Position numbers and translations under genes: made by a program
In this document: piece by piece, positions 25,145 through 36,023 of the stretch
How the letters are laid out: each line of letters starts with the position of its first letter
Position numbering within the stretch: position 1 is the first letter of the stretch
Notes under the pieces: generated by a model
Database searches by the model: none
Seen by the model: the letters and a program-made list of their open reading frames with translations, nothing else
Told to the model about the DNA's origin: nothing
Source: Enterococcus sp. DIV0212c
GTDB lineage: Bacteria > Bacillota > Bacilli > Lactobacillales > Enterococcaceae
Assembly (NCBI RefSeq): GCF_017377505.1
Contig: NZ_JAFREN010000009.1
Location: 1-46,155 of the forward strand
Direction: 5' to 3'
Length of the DNA stretch: 46,155 bases

Positions 25145-28100
25145 TTATAACATATCAAACAATGATAATTGATTTTCATCTGGTAAATCTTTTAATACAC
25201 CATTTTCATTCATATACTCAATCAATGTTTTAGAGACTTTTCCTCGACTTGCAAGATCTTCTTTCGATAAAAACGGCTGCTCTCTTGCTTCAACGATCGA
25301 TTTCGCTACGTTAAGTCCTAAACTCGGAACAGCTCTAAAAGGTGCAATCAATGTGTCACCGTCGATCACAAAGTTTTCAGCATCTGATTTATATAAATCG
25401 ATCATTCCGAATTTGAAGCCACGCTCAATCATTTCATTTGCTAATTCCAAAACAGTTAGCAGATTTTTTTCTTTAGTAGAGGCTTCTAACCCTTTGTCTT
25501 GAATTTCTTTCATACGTGCTTTAACAGCTTCTTTCCCTTGCGACATTGCCACTAAATCAAAATCATCCGCACGTACAGAGAAATACGCACAATAATAAAG
25601 AATCGGAAAATACACTTTAAAGTAAGCAACACGTAAAGCCATCAAAACATACGCTGCCGCATGGGCTTTAGGGAACATGTACTTGATTTTCGAACAAGAA
25701 TCAATATACCAATCTGGTACATTATTTTCTTTCATCGCTGTTAGATATTCATTTCTCAGTTCATCAGGAATCTTATTCCATAACCCTTTACGCACTGTTT
25801 CCATGATTTTAAATGCCATACCGCTATCTAAACCTGCATGAATCAAATACACCATGATATCATCCCGACAGCCGATTACTTCTGCCAGCGTTGCTTCTCC
25901 TCTGCGAATCAACTCTTCAGCATTCCCCAGCCAAACGTCAGTACCATGTGACAATCCAGATATTTGCAGCAATTCAGCAAATGTCGAAGGATGTGTCTCT
26001 TCTAACATTCCTCGTACAAAACGAGTCCCAAACTCTGGTATGCCTAATGTACCTGTTTTAGAATAAATCTGTTCTGGTGTCACGCCAAGTACTTCTGGTC
26101 CAGCGAAAATCCGCATCATTTCAGGATCATCAGTTGGAATTGTCTTAGGATCTATTCCAGATAAATCTTGCAACATCCGAATAACAGTAGGATCATCATG
26201 TCCAAGAATATCAAGTTTCAAAATATTATCATGAATCGAATGGAAATCAAAGTGAGTCGTTTTCCATTCAGAATTTTGATCATCTGCTGGATATTGAATT
26301 GGTGTGAAATCATAAACATCCATATAATCAGGAATAACGATAATTCCGCCCGGATGTTGTCCAGTAGTCCGTTTAACACCAGTAGATCCTTTGGCTAAAC
26401 GATCAATTTCTGCTGCTCTAAATTGGAGGTTATGATCTCGCTCATAGCCTTTCACAAAACCATAAGCTGTCTTATCCGCAACTGTACCAATCGTTCCAGC
26501 ACGATACACATATTCTTCACCAAACAAAACTTTCGTATAGTTATGGGCTTCCGCTTGATAATCTCCTGAGAAGTTCAAATCGATATCGGGTACTTTATCT
26601 CCATGGAACCCAAGGAACGTTTCAAATGGAATATCATGACCATCTTTAAACAAGCGTTGTCCGCAATTAGGACATTTTTTCTCTGGCATATCAAAGCCCG
26701 AACCGTAAGACCCATCTTCAAAAAACTCTGAATGTTTACAATTGATACAATGATAATGTGGTGCCAAGGGATTAACCTCTGTAATACCGGTCATCGTTGC
26801 TACAAAACTCGAGCCCACAGAGCCCCGAGATCCAACTAAATAACCGTCTTCCATGCTTTTATGCACTAATTTTTGTGAAATCAAATAGATAACTGAAAAG
26901 CCATTTCCGATAATACTGTCCAATTCTTTTTTCAAGCGCTTCTCAACAATATCAGGCAATGGATCTCCGTATAGTTCTTTAGCACGAGTGTAACTTAAGT
27001 TTCTGATTTCATCTTCAGAACCTGGGATTTTTGGTGTATATAAATCATCCTTGACAGGAGTAATCTCATCACACATATCGGCAATCGCATTAGGATTTTC
27101 TACAACCAATCGATGGGCCGTTTCTTCTCCTAAAAACTGAAATGCCGTTAACATTTCATCTGTCGTTCTAAAATGAACAGCTGGCAAACTATGACGATTT
27201 AATGGATTCGCTCCACCCATGGAACCCACTAAAATTTTACGATAAATACTATCTTCTTCATTCAGATAATGAACATTTCCAGTTGCGACAACTGGTTTTT
27301 CCAATTCATCTCCGATTTTTACTAAATTAGCGATGATTTCTTCTAAATCAGCCTCACTTTTTACTAATTCTTGCTCAAGCAAAGGTGCGTAGACCGCTTT
27401 TGGCATCACTTCAATGTAATCATAGAATTTCGCTCTGTTTTTAGCTTCTTCTACCCCTTTTTGCATCATTGCTTCAAAAATTTCACCACTTGAACAAGCG
27501 GAACCAATGATCAATCCTTCTCTCAATTTATTCAGTTGAGAACGAGGGATTCGAGGGATTCTGAAAAAGTAATCGATATTAGACATAGAAATCAATTTAA
27601 AGAGATTTTTTAATCCTGCTTGGGTTGTCGCTAAAATCGTTGCATGAAACGGTCTAGCACGTTTATAAGAATCGCCTTCACCGATATGCATATTCAACTC
27701 ATCGTGAAAATTCATATTATGATTTTCTTTGGCATCTTTCAAGAAAATCCAACATAAATGTCCAGTCGATTCAGAATCATAAATCGCACGGTGATGTTGT
27801 TCTAAATTGACGCCGAATTTTTTAGATAATGTATTTAGACGATGGCTCTTAAAAGTAGGATTCAAATAACGAGACAATTCTAATGTATCGATAACAGGAT
27901 TTTCGGCTTCTGGAATATCATATTTACCATAACTAGTATTTAAGAATCCCATATCAAATGATGCATTGTGGGCAACCAAAATCGTATCCTCTGAGAATTT
28001 TCTAAATAAGCGCAGAACTTCTTCTTCTGATTTAGACCCACGAACCATTTCATCTGTGATTCCAGTCAAATTAATAGTTGTTTGTGACAATGGATGACCT

Positions 28101-29497
28101 GGATCGATAAATTGTTCAAACGTATCGATGATATTTCCTTTGTGCATCTTAACAGCTGCTAATTCAATGATTGTATCATAGACCGCTGACAATCCAGTCG
28201 TTTCCACGTCAAATACTACATAAGTTGCATCCGTTAATTCAATATGGGCTTCGTTGTACGCGATCGGCACACCATCATCTACTACATTGGCTTCTACACC
28301 ATATAGTATTTTTACGCCAGCTTTTTTTCCAGCACTATGAGCATCTGGGAAACCTTGTGCTCCACCATGATCGGTGATTGCTATTGCTTTATGGCCCCAT
28401 TTACCTGCTTGAGCAACATAATCGGCAACGTTGTTTGTTGCATCCATGGTACTCATATTGCTGTGTAGATGAAGTTCTACACGTTTATCGCCTTCAGGTG
28501 CATAATCTTTACGCGGTGCATGTTTGACTTCCATCAGATCTTGACAGTTCATCACTAGGTCACGCATAAAAGTATCTTCTTGAATACTGCCTCGAACACG
28601 AACCCAACTATGTTTTTGAATCGCATCAAAAATTTGTTCGTCCTTCTCACCATTCGAGAATTTTTTAACAATAAATGACGAAGTATAATCAGTGATTTTT
28701 AAAATTAAAATTTTTCGCTTTGATCTTAATTCCCTTACTTCAACATCAAAAACAAACCCTTCGATCGTCACTCGGCGTTCTTCTTCTAAAATATTGCCCA
28801 TAGGCATGATCGGTTCGTCATTTGGAATGTTTCTACCCAAACGAATCGGTCCTTCAAGAGCAGGGCCTTGTTGTTGCTGCTGTTTTTTCTTTTGTTCATG
28901 TTTAACTAATGATTCAGCTGCTTGTTGTTGAAAAGCTGCATCTTGTTCTTGTTTGCGTTCTTCAAATAACGCTAATACGCGTTTGGCTTGCTGCTCATCC
29001 ATTTTAGGTTCAATATGGAACTTTTGGAAACCATAATTGATATAAAGTTCTTCAATAATTGGTAAGTATTGTTGTTTTAAATAAGGAATAACCGCATCAT
29101 TATCGACAGGTAAAATAATCTTTTTATCTTCGATAATTGGCGTTTGTGTCTTGATTACACGTTGAACTAAAGGCGTATCACATTGACTATTCAATAAAGC
29201 TAATTGCCAATAGTCCGTCAATTGTTCTTCTGTAAATTCATTTTTGTCAGCTGAAATTTTTACAGATACACTTGCAATTTGCTGAAAAGCAAGGTCTAAT
29301 TGCTGCATAAAAGATTGATACAGCATCACAGGTAAAATTTCAGTAAATCCTAAATGAAACTCCCATAAGCGGCTTTGTTGATGAACAACTACTTTGTCAA
29401 TTCTTCCGTTCTGAATAAGAGGATGTTGTCGTTCTTGTTCGTTTAATTGAATTTGATCAATCAACTTTTTAAATAACTCTTGTGCTTTCTCTGCCAC
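25145..29497 (-). CDS. polC: DNA polymerase III subunit alpha, Gram-positive PolC
   Basis: Essential replicative polymerase with built-in proofreading. 1450 residues, full length. The start is GTG at 29497 directly behind AAGGAGG. OB-fold domain about 235-325. PHP domain first part at ~335-410 ([16 protein letters not shown]), interrupted as usual by the DEDDh exonuclease (about 420-585, [16 protein letters not shown]). The polymerase core follows, with a zinc-binding CINCKHSEF...CPNCGQR segment near 910-940, PDIDLNFSG, and a helix-hairpin-helix end. It has its own promoter at 29699 and a ~200-base structured leader containing a tsf-type element. Confidence 0.98.
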   Translation of the reverse strand: MAEKAQELFKKLIDQIQLNEQERQHPLIQNGRIDKVVVHQQSRLWEFHLGFTEILPVMLYQSFMQQLDLAFQQIASVSVKISADKNEFTEEQLTDYWQLALLNSQCDTPLVQRVIKTQTPIIEDKKIILPVDNDAVIPYLKQQYLPIIEELYINYGFQKFHIEPKMDEQQAKRVLALFEERKQEQDAAFQQQAAESLVKHEQKKKQQQQQGPALEGPIRLGRNIPNDEPIMPMGNILEEERRVTIEGFVFDVEVRELRSKRKILILKITDYTSSFIVKKFSNGEKDEQIFDAIQKHSWVRVRGSIQEDTFMRDLVMNCQDLMEVKHAPRKDYAPEGDKRVELHLHSNMSTMDATNNVADYVAQAGKWGHKAIAITDHGGAQGFPDAHSAGKKAGVKILYGVEANVVDDGVPIAYNEAHIELTDATYVVFDVETTGLSAVYDTIIELAAVKMHKGNIIDTFEQFIDPGHPLSQTTINLTGITDEMVRGSKSEEEVLRLFRKFSEDTILVAHNASFDMGFLNTSYGKYDIPEAENPVIDTLELSRYLNPTFKSHRLNTLSKKFGVNLEQHHRAIYDSESTGHLCWIFLKDAKENHNMNFHDELNMHIGEGDSYKRARPFHATILATTQAGLKNLFKLISMSNIDYFFRIPRIPRSQLNKLREGLIIGSACSSGEIFEAMMQKGVEEAKNRAKFYDYIEVMPKAVYAPLLEQELVKSEADLEEIIANLVKIGDELEKPVVATGNVHYLNEEDSIYRKILVGSMGGANPLNRHSLPAVHFRTTDEMLTAFQFLGEETAHRLVVENPNAIADMCDEITPVKDDLYTPKIPGSEDEIRNLSYTRAKELYGDPLPDIVEKRLKKELDSIIGNGFSVIYLISQKLVHKSMEDGYLVGSRGSVGSSFVATMTGITEVNPLAPHYHCINCKHSEFFEDGSYGSGFDMPEKKCPNCGQRLFKDGHDIPFETFLGFHGDKVPDIDLNFSGDYQAEAHNYTKVLFGEEYVYRAGTIGTVADKTAYGFVKGYERDHNLQFRAAEIDRLAKGSTGVKRTTGQHPGGIIVIPDYMDVYDFTPIQYPADDQNSEWKTTHFDFHSIHDNILKLDILGHDDPTVIRMLQDLSGIDPKTIPTDDPEMMRIFAGPEVLGVTPEQIYSKTGTLGIPEFGTRFVRGMLEETHPSTFAELLQISGLSHGTDVWLGNAEELIRRGEATLAEVIGCRDDIMVYLIHAGLDSGMAFKIMETVRKGLWNKIPDELRNEYLTAMKENNVPDWYIDSCSKIKYMFPKAHAAAYVLMALRVAYFKVYFPILYYCAYFSVRADDFDLVAMSQGKEAVKARMKEIQDKGLEASTKEKNLLTVLELANEMIERGFKFGMIDLYKSDAENFVIDGDTLIAPFRAVPSLGLNVAKSIVEAREQPFLSKEDLASRGKVSKTLIEYMNENGVLKDLPDENQLSLFDML

Positions 29498-29515
29498 TAA
29501 TGAACCTCCTTATAA

Positions 29516-29620
29516 TAAAAGCGGAACAGGCTCTCTCAGCCTTAACTGAAAAATAGGAAAATATAAGCGAGGTGCTTTATGCCTCATTTATATTTTATCC
29601 ATAGACAGCCCGCTATATAT
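29516..29620 (-). repeat. Structured leader element, copy in front of polC
   Basis: It carries the conserved ACTGAAAAATAGGAAAATAT core and TATATTTTATC on the other side of a hairpin (GAGG..CCTC here), with GGCT/AGCC-type outer arms. Same order and orientation to the gene as the three units in front of tsf, but the stem bases differ while staying paired. Confidence 0.7.
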
Positions 29621-29657
29621 AATATAGTAAAAATCAACTGGATAATTTGATAAGAAA

Positions 29658-29688
29658 GAGGCCCTTAGACATTTCTGCCAAGTGCCTC
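29658..29688 (-). other. Hairpin at the 5' end of the polC transcript
   Basis: GAGGC-C-CTT pairs with AAG-T-GCCTC. On the minus strand it lies about ten bases after the -10 box and is followed by TTTCTT, so it could be an early attenuator or a stabilising 5' hairpin. Confidence 0.4.
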
Positions 29689-29698
29689 GCCACAATTA

Positions 29699-29727
29699 AG
29701 TATACTATTTTTTCTAATGAAATACAA
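29699..29727 (-). promoter_or_regulatory. polC promoter
   Basis: TTGTAT (29722-29727), 17 bases, TATACT (29699-29704) on the minus strand, giving a leader of about 195 bases. Confidence 0.65.
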
Positions 29728-29734
29728 TGTAAAC

Positions 29735-29774
29735 AAAAAAACGGCTACCCACAATTACTTACTTTTATGTAGCC
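29735..29774 (-). terminator. Second terminator behind proS
   Basis: GGCTAC/GTAGCC stem (29743-29748 with 29769-29774) followed on the minus strand by T7. Confidence 0.6.
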
Positions 29775-29784
29775 AATAAACATA

Positions 29785-29830
29785 CGAAAACGCCCACGAA
29801 ATCTGATCAATAATCGATTTCGTAGACGTT
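29785..29830 (-). terminator. proS terminator
   Basis: 15-base stem (29789-29803 with 29816-29830) whose two variable positions form G-U pairs in minus-strand RNA, then TTTTCG. It starts seven bases after the proS stop. Confidence 0.75.
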
Positions 29831-29836
29831 TTTTTA

Positions 29837-31588
<1,752 letters not shown>

Positions 31589-31621
31589 TCAAGTCATTCG
31601 TCATAAAATCTAATTAATTAT

Positions 31622-32890
31622 TTAAAAGAAAAAACGTTGAATATCATTCCAAGTCACTAACACCATCAATAACATAATGAAACCAAAACCAATAAGTGTT
31701 ATGATTCCTTCTTTTTCCTGGCTTAACGGTTTGCCTCTAAGTCCTTCAAAAATATTTAGAATGATCTTACCGCCATCTAAAGCTGGAATTGGTAACAAAT
31801 TGATAATTCCAAGATTGACTGATAACATAGCCATTAACCAGATCACTGTATTCAAACCTGCTTTTGATGCCTCAGCAGACATTTGGAACATCATTACCGG
31901 ACCACCCAATTTATCTAAACTAAATCCAGTAAACAATGATTTTAGCGCTTTGAAAATCTGCATAGAACTACTTAATGTTGTTTGGACACCACCAAGTAAC
32001 TTATCTGTAAACCCAGTTTTCTTCGGTGGTAAAATTCCGATTATCCCAATTTCTTGTTTGCCTGACTTTTCACTCTTAGGTGTGATATCCACTTCTCTAG
32101 TCTTGCCATCTGATTCAACCATCAGATTTAACTCTTTATTAGGACTTTCTTGAATGATCTTTGTAAAATCCTCCCAATTAGCAACAGAATTTCCATCAAT
32201 CGATACAATTCGATCATCTGCTTTTAAGCTAGCTTGTTCTGCTGGACTATTTGGTTGAATACCGCCAATTAGATTGGTATTTGTATACGTCACTCCGCCT
32301 TGCATAAAGACATAAACTGTAAATAATACAAACGCTAGAATAAAGTTATTCATAGGTCCGGCAAAATTCGTCAACATCCGTTGCCAAAGTTTTGCTGATT
32401 GGAACTGTACATCGATTGGTGCGATTCTAACCTCTGTACCATCTTGTTCAATAATGGTTGCATCATGGTTCACTTTATAAGTGATTTCCTCTGACTCATC
32501 GCCATTGACATAGCCTTTGATAAATAAATCTTTTTCCAGATCAGCTTCCAACATTTCCAAGGGAATACTGTTAGTTAGCTGAACTTTTTTACTTGTATTT
32601 ATTTTTACGACTTCTTCCTGTTCATTTAATTCAACAGAAAGAGTCATTCCGGGGGCTAGTTCTGTTTCGTCTTCTCCCATACCAGCCATGCGCACATAAC
32701 CACCGATTGGCAAAATACGAATCGTATAAGCTGTCCCGTCTTTTCCTTGATGTGCAAATATCTTTGGTCCCATGCCGATCGCAAATTCACGTACTAAAAT
32801 ACCTGAACGCTTTGCGAAGAAAAAATGTCCAAATTCATGCACTAAGACAAGAATCCCAAAGACAATAATAAATGTAATGATTGTTTTCAT
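31622..32890 (-). CDS. rseP: Intramembrane zinc metalloprotease RseP / Eep
   Basis: Site-2 protease that cleaves substrates within the membrane; in Enterococcus faecalis the orthologue Eep trims lipoprotein signal peptides into pheromones and acts on an anti-sigma factor. 422 residues with zinc motif HEFGH at 18-22 in the first helix. A PDZ domain is near 190-280 (GGIQPNSPAEQASLKADDRIVSI) and the third zinc ligand is in NLLPIPALDGG near 370. Four membrane helices are visible. Its start overlaps the dxr stop by four bases. The eep name rests on genus context. Confidence 0.95.
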   Translation of the reverse strand: MKTIITFIIVFGILVLVHEFGHFFFAKRSGILVREFAIGMGPKIFAHQGKDGTAYTIRILPIGGYVRMAGMGEDETELAPGMTLSVELNEQEEVVKINTSKKVQLTNSIPLEMLEADLEKDLFIKGYVNGDESEEITYKVNHDATIIEQDGTEVRIAPIDVQFQSAKLWQRMLTNFAGPMNNFILAFVLFTVYVFMQGGVTYTNTNLIGGIQPNSPAEQASLKADDRIVSIDGNSVANWEDFTKIIQESPNKELNLMVESDGKTREVDITPKSEKSGKQEIGIIGILPPKKTGFTDKLLGGVQTTLSSSMQIFKALKSLFTGFSLDKLGGPVMMFQMSAEASKAGLNTVIWLMAMLSVNLGIINLLPIPALDGGKIILNIFEGLRGKPLSQEKEGIITLIGFGFIMLLMVLVTWNDIQRFFF

Positions 32891-34047
32891 AAACGACCTT
32901 CTTCCTTAATCCATCTTTCTACGATAGTTCTAGTTTGTTTATCGATATCAATCACTTCTGCTAAAGTGACTTCAGTAGTTTCGTTGTAATTTTCAACTGC
33001 TCTTTGAACCAATTCTTCAATCTTTAAGTATGAAATTTCACCGTTAATAAATGCTGTTGCTGCAATTTCATTTGCTGCATTATAAACGGTAGGATACGCG
33101 CCACCTTTTTTTCCAACAATAAATGCTAACGCAAGCATTGGAAAACGCTCAAAATCCATTGGCTCAAAATTTAATTGCCCAATCTGCGTCAAATCAAATG
33201 GTTTCTCGTTTTTAATTGGTAAACGAGTCGGATAAGTCAACGCATATTGAATCGGTTCACGCATATCACTTGGTCCAAGTTGAGCCAGATATGCACCGTC
33301 TTTTAAAGCGATCATTGAGTGAACGATACTTTCTTTATGTAAAACAACTTTTATTTTATCATAATCTGTACCAAATAACCAATGGGCTTCAATAACTTCT
33401 AACCCTTTATTCATCATTGTTGAAGAATCTATCGTAATTTTTTTCCCCATTGACCAATTTGGATGCTTCAATGCCTGTTCTAACGTAACAGCTTTTAGCT
33501 CTTCCCAGGTCAAATCTCTAAAACTACCACCAGAAGCCGTAATCACTAGCTCATTTAAATTTCCTTGTTTTTGGCCCTCTAAGCATTGGAAAATCGCTGA
33601 ATGTTCACTATCTACTGGTAAGATACTAACATTATTATTCACAGCCGCTTCCATAACCCATTGTCCTGCCATGACCAATGTTTCTTTATTCGCTAATGCA
33701 ATATCTTTCCCCGCTTCGATAGCAGCCATCGTTGGCTTCAAACCAACGCTTCCCGAAACTGCAGTTAATACAACATCAACATCTTCAAGTGTCGCAGCTT
33801 TTATTAGGCCAACTTCTCCCACACCAAATTCTACTTCAGGAAAACGCGATGATAATTCATTTTTGATTTTTTGTGAACCAACACCCACATATAGAGGTTT
33901 CAAACGCTCAATCAAAGCTGCACCTTGCTCACTACTAGAGTGAAAAGTTAGCGAAACGATTTGGAATAATTCTGGATTTGCAGTAACTACATCCACTGTA
34001 CTTGTACCGATCGAACCTGTAGCACCTAATAATGCGATTTTTTTCAT
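32887..34047 (-). CDS. dxr: 1-deoxy-D-xylulose 5-phosphate reductoisomerase
   Basis: Second step of the MEP isoprenoid pathway, making MEP with NADPH. 386 residues from the ATG at 34047 (MKKIALLGATGSIG). NADPH-binding GATGSIG at 8-14, LANKETLVMAG near 115, metal-binding PVDSEHSAIFQ near 145, active loop HPNWSMGKKITIDS near 205. The start is not clear-cut. The conserved ATG has no good RBS, while an ATG at 34071 has GGAAGGTG eleven bases upstream but sits in the loop of a perfect hairpin (34056-34083). It overlaps rseP by four bases. Confidence 0.95.
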   Translation of the reverse strand: MKKIALLGATGSIGTSTVDVVTANPELFQIVSLTFHSSSEQGAALIERLKPLYVGVGSQKIKNELSSRFPEVEFGVGEVGLIKAATLEDVDVVLTAVSGSVGLKPTMAAIEAGKDIALANKETLVMAGQWVMEAAVNNNVSILPVDSEHSAIFQCLEGQKQGNLNELVITASGGSFRDLTWEELKAVTLEQALKHPNWSMGKKITIDSSTMMNKGLEVIEAHWLFGTDYDKIKVVLHKESIVHSMIALKDGAYLAQLGPSDMREPIQYALTYPTRLPIKNEKPFDLTQIGQLNFEPMDFERFPMLALAFIVGKKGGAYPTVYNAANEIAATAFINGEISYLKIEELVQRAVENYNETTEVTLAEVIDIDKQTRTIVERWIKEEGRL

Positions 34048-34055
34048 AGTAAAAA

Positions 34056-34083
34056 GAAAAACTCTGAACATTCAGAGTTTTTC
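34056..34083 (-). terminator. Terminator-like hairpin overlapping the dxr start
   Basis: A perfect 13-bp stem (34056-34068 with 34071-34083, core ACTCTGAA) with a minimal loop, followed on the minus strand by CTTTTTAC. It lies between the cdsA stop and the dxr ATG and includes an alternative dxr ATG, so it could attenuate transcription or gate dxr translation. Confidence 0.65.
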
Positions 34084-34105
34084 ACCTTCCCTTCTTGTTT
34101 AGAAA

Positions 34106-34906
34106 TTAAAATAGTCCGAATAAATGCATGATTGGAAAAACAAAAAGTAAGCTGTCAAAACGATCTAGTATGCCGCCATGTCCTGGTAAAATAGTGCCAG
34201 AATCTTTCACATCATAATGACGTTTAATTGACGATTCAACCAAATCACCAAATTGACCAACAATTGAAAAGACTACAGTTATAACCAACATAATTGGTAA
34301 ATTATACGCAAATAGTTCTTTATTAGGTGTCAGTGTCAAGAATAAAAGTGCCGCAACAACCGCGCAAAGAATACCACCTAGTGATCCTTCGATTGTTTTA
34401 TTAGGAGAAACTTCCGGCCATAGCTTTCTTTTGCCAAAACGCTTTCCTATAAAGTAAGCACCAATATCAGTTGACCATACAACAAACAATGCATATAGCA
34501 ATACGACAAACCCAGTATGTCGGGCACTCACAAAGTTTTGGAACCCAACGCCTACATATAAGCTTGTAATCACTGGAAAGCCAGCTTGAGAGATGGTATA
34601 CATATTTTTAGAAGCAACTAAACCGCCTAATAAAATCATGACAGTCAGATAAAATAAAATGAAATTATCTGCTTTTTCAGGTAAAAAGAAAAACCAACGA
34701 TCTTTCGGTAGAACTAAAAATACTGCACCTAAGGCTGAAAGTACACCTTCAAAACTAGCAATCTCTAAACCTTTCATTCTAAATAATTCATAAACCCCTA
34801 CGACCGCCAATAACGCTGCCGCTAATTCGATCACAAAGCCTCCGTACCAAATGATTGGTATAAAAACAACTAATGCTACGGCTGCTGTAATAACGCGCTG
34901 TCTCAT
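34106..34906 (-). CDS. cdsA: Phosphatidate cytidylyltransferase
   Basis: Makes CDP-diacylglycerol for phospholipid synthesis in the membrane. 266 residues with about seven to eight helices and the family signature near the C-terminus (KDSGTILPGHGGILDRFDS). Starts four bases inside the uppS stop (ATGA overlap) and is followed by dxr. Confidence 0.96.
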   Translation of the reverse strand: MRQRVITAAVALVVFIPIIWYGGFVIELAAALLAVVGVYELFRMKGLEIASFEGVLSALGAVFLVLPKDRWFFFLPEKADNFILFYLTVMILLGGLVASKNMYTISQAGFPVITSLYVGVGFQNFVSARHTGFVVLLYALFVVWSTDIGAYFIGKRFGKRKLWPEVSPNKTIEGSLGGILCAVVAALLFLTLTPNKELFAYNLPIMLVITVVFSIVGQFGDLVESSIKRHYDVKDSGTILPGHGGILDRFDSLLFVFPIMHLFGLF

Positions 34907-35706
34907 TTATCTTCCTCCTCAGTTTCTTTTAAACCGCCAAAACGACGATTTCTATTTTGAAACGATGCTACAGCATTTTCCAATAGTTCATCATTAAAAT
35001 CAGGCCACAATGCATCCGTAAAAAACAATTCACTGTAAGCAATCTGCCAAAGTAAAAAATTGCTGATTCTTTCTTCGCCACTTGTGCGGATCAATAATTC
35101 AGGATCTCTTAAATCATCTGCTAAAAACCCGGTCATCAAATGAGTTGCAATCGTCTCTTCTGTGATGTCTTGCGGAGTAAGTTGACCGTTGACCGACTGT
35201 TCAGCAATTTCTTTTACCGCTGTAATAATTTCCGCTCTTGATCCATAGTTTAATGCAAAGTTCAAAACCATACCAGTATTATCTTTCGTTTGTTCAATTG
35301 CACGTTCTACTGCATCTTGCGTATGAGCAGGTAAAAATTCTTTATAGCCCATCACGTGAACCTTCACATTTTCTTTGATCAATTCAGGAACAAATGTATC
35401 GAAGAAATCAACTGGCAACTGCATTAAAAAGCTTACCTCGTCAGTTGGACGTTTCCAGTTTTCTGTAGAAAAAGCATATAACGTAAGAACTTTGATGCCT
35501 AATTTACTTGCATGTTTCGTGATTTTTTTTACCGTATTCATTCCTTCTTTATGTCCGGCAATTCTTGGTAAACGGCGATTTTGTGCCCATCGTCCATTTC
35601 CGTCCATAATTACTGCGACATGCTTTGGGATCGGCCCATCGCTATTAAAGGTAAATGTACTCTCTTCTTGTATGTACTTATTCTTTTGCGGAAAAAAACG
35701 TAACAT
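34903..35706 (-). CDS. uppS: Undecaprenyl diphosphate synthase
   Basis: Cis-prenyltransferase making the C55 carrier for cell-wall synthesis. 267 residues with catalytic Asp in VIMDGNGRWAQNRR near 32-45, AGHKEG, YAFSTENWKRP, and the C-terminal RTSGEERISNFLLWQ. The N-terminal ~25 residues are an extension before the core. GGAGGG lies before the ATG. It is first gene of uppS-cdsA-dxr-rseP-proS. Confidence 0.97.
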   Translation of the reverse strand: MLRFFPQKNKYIQEESTFTFNSDGPIPKHVAVIMDGNGRWAQNRRLPRIAGHKEGMNTVKKITKHASKLGIKVLTLYAFSTENWKRPTDEVSFLMQLPVDFFDTFVPELIKENVKVHVMGYKEFLPAHTQDAVERAIEQTKDNTGMVLNFALNYGSRAEIITAVKEIAEQSVNGQLTPQDITEETIATHLMTGFLADDLRDPELLIRTSGEERISNFLLWQIAYSELFFTDALWPDFNDELLENAVASFQNRNRRFGGLKETEEEDK

Positions 35707-35740
35707 ATTTTTCCCTCCAATCCAAAAATCTGTCTAAACC

Positions 35741-35749
35741 ATTATAACA
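35741..35749 (-). promoter_or_regulatory. Extended -10 promoter of the uppS operon
   Basis: TGTTATAAT on the minus strand (extended -10 with consensus TATAAT), about 35 bases before the uppS ATG; -35 weak. Confidence 0.55.
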
Positions 35750-35867
35750 ATATCTTTCAGAAAAACCTATGCAAATGAAAAAACTTTCGATATTATTTAA
35801 TCATTTTATTGGTGATACATCGTAATCTCTGTCAAAAAAGCGACTTATATAGCTATGTTTAATAATT

Positions 35868-35921
35868 AAAAACAAAAAGTAAGTGACTGGAACATAACTC
35901 TGCGAGTCATATCCCAGTCAC
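35868..35921 (-). terminator. Terminator of the PASTA/ABC operon
   Basis: 18-bp stem (35883-35900 with 35904-35921), best paired in minus-strand RNA, followed by TTACTTTTTGTTTTT. Confidence 0.75.
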
Positions 35922-36005
35922 ATGGAATCTAAATATCCAGCAAAATCAAAACATCTGCTGCCCTTCGTTTCGACTTCCTTAACTTCCACGCACGATACAC
36001 TAATC
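35868..36005. repeat. Dispersed GGGACA-type intergenic repeat, copy 4
   Basis: GTGACTGGAACATAACTC...GAGTCATATCCCAGTCACATGGAAT parallels GAGCGGGACATAACTC...GAGTCACGTCTCACTCACTTGGAAT of the copy at 17393, then diverges (TCTGCTGCCCTTCG). The right boundary is unclear. Confidence 0.6.
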
Positions 36006-36023
36006 AATCTACTTAAACGAGAA

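Larger units (their letters stand above)
29498..29836. other. proS-polC spacer: stacked terminators, promoter and structured leader
   Basis: No gene. From right to left on the minus strand it holds the proS terminator (29785-29830), a second terminator (29743-29774), the polC promoter (29699-29727), a hairpin at the predicted transcript start (29658-29688), a copy of the tsf-leader element (29516-29620), and the RBS. Confidence 0.7.
35707..36023. other. Gene-free stretch upstream of uppS
   Basis: Contains the uppS promoter (35741-35749), then AT-rich DNA without open frames, then a dispersed repeat copy whose left end is the terminator of the PASTA gene (35868-35921). The remainder up to 36023 is repeat-like. 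Confidence 0.55.

Noticed and set aside
29498..29836. T-box or other named riboswitch in the polC leader
   Set aside because: No T-box consensus (AGGGUGGNACCGCG) or other aptamer signature is visible; the stems are explained by terminators and the repeated element.
31677..32153. 158-codon plus-strand open frame opposite rseP
   Set aside because: Fully antisense to a conserved essential-type gene and without initiation signals.
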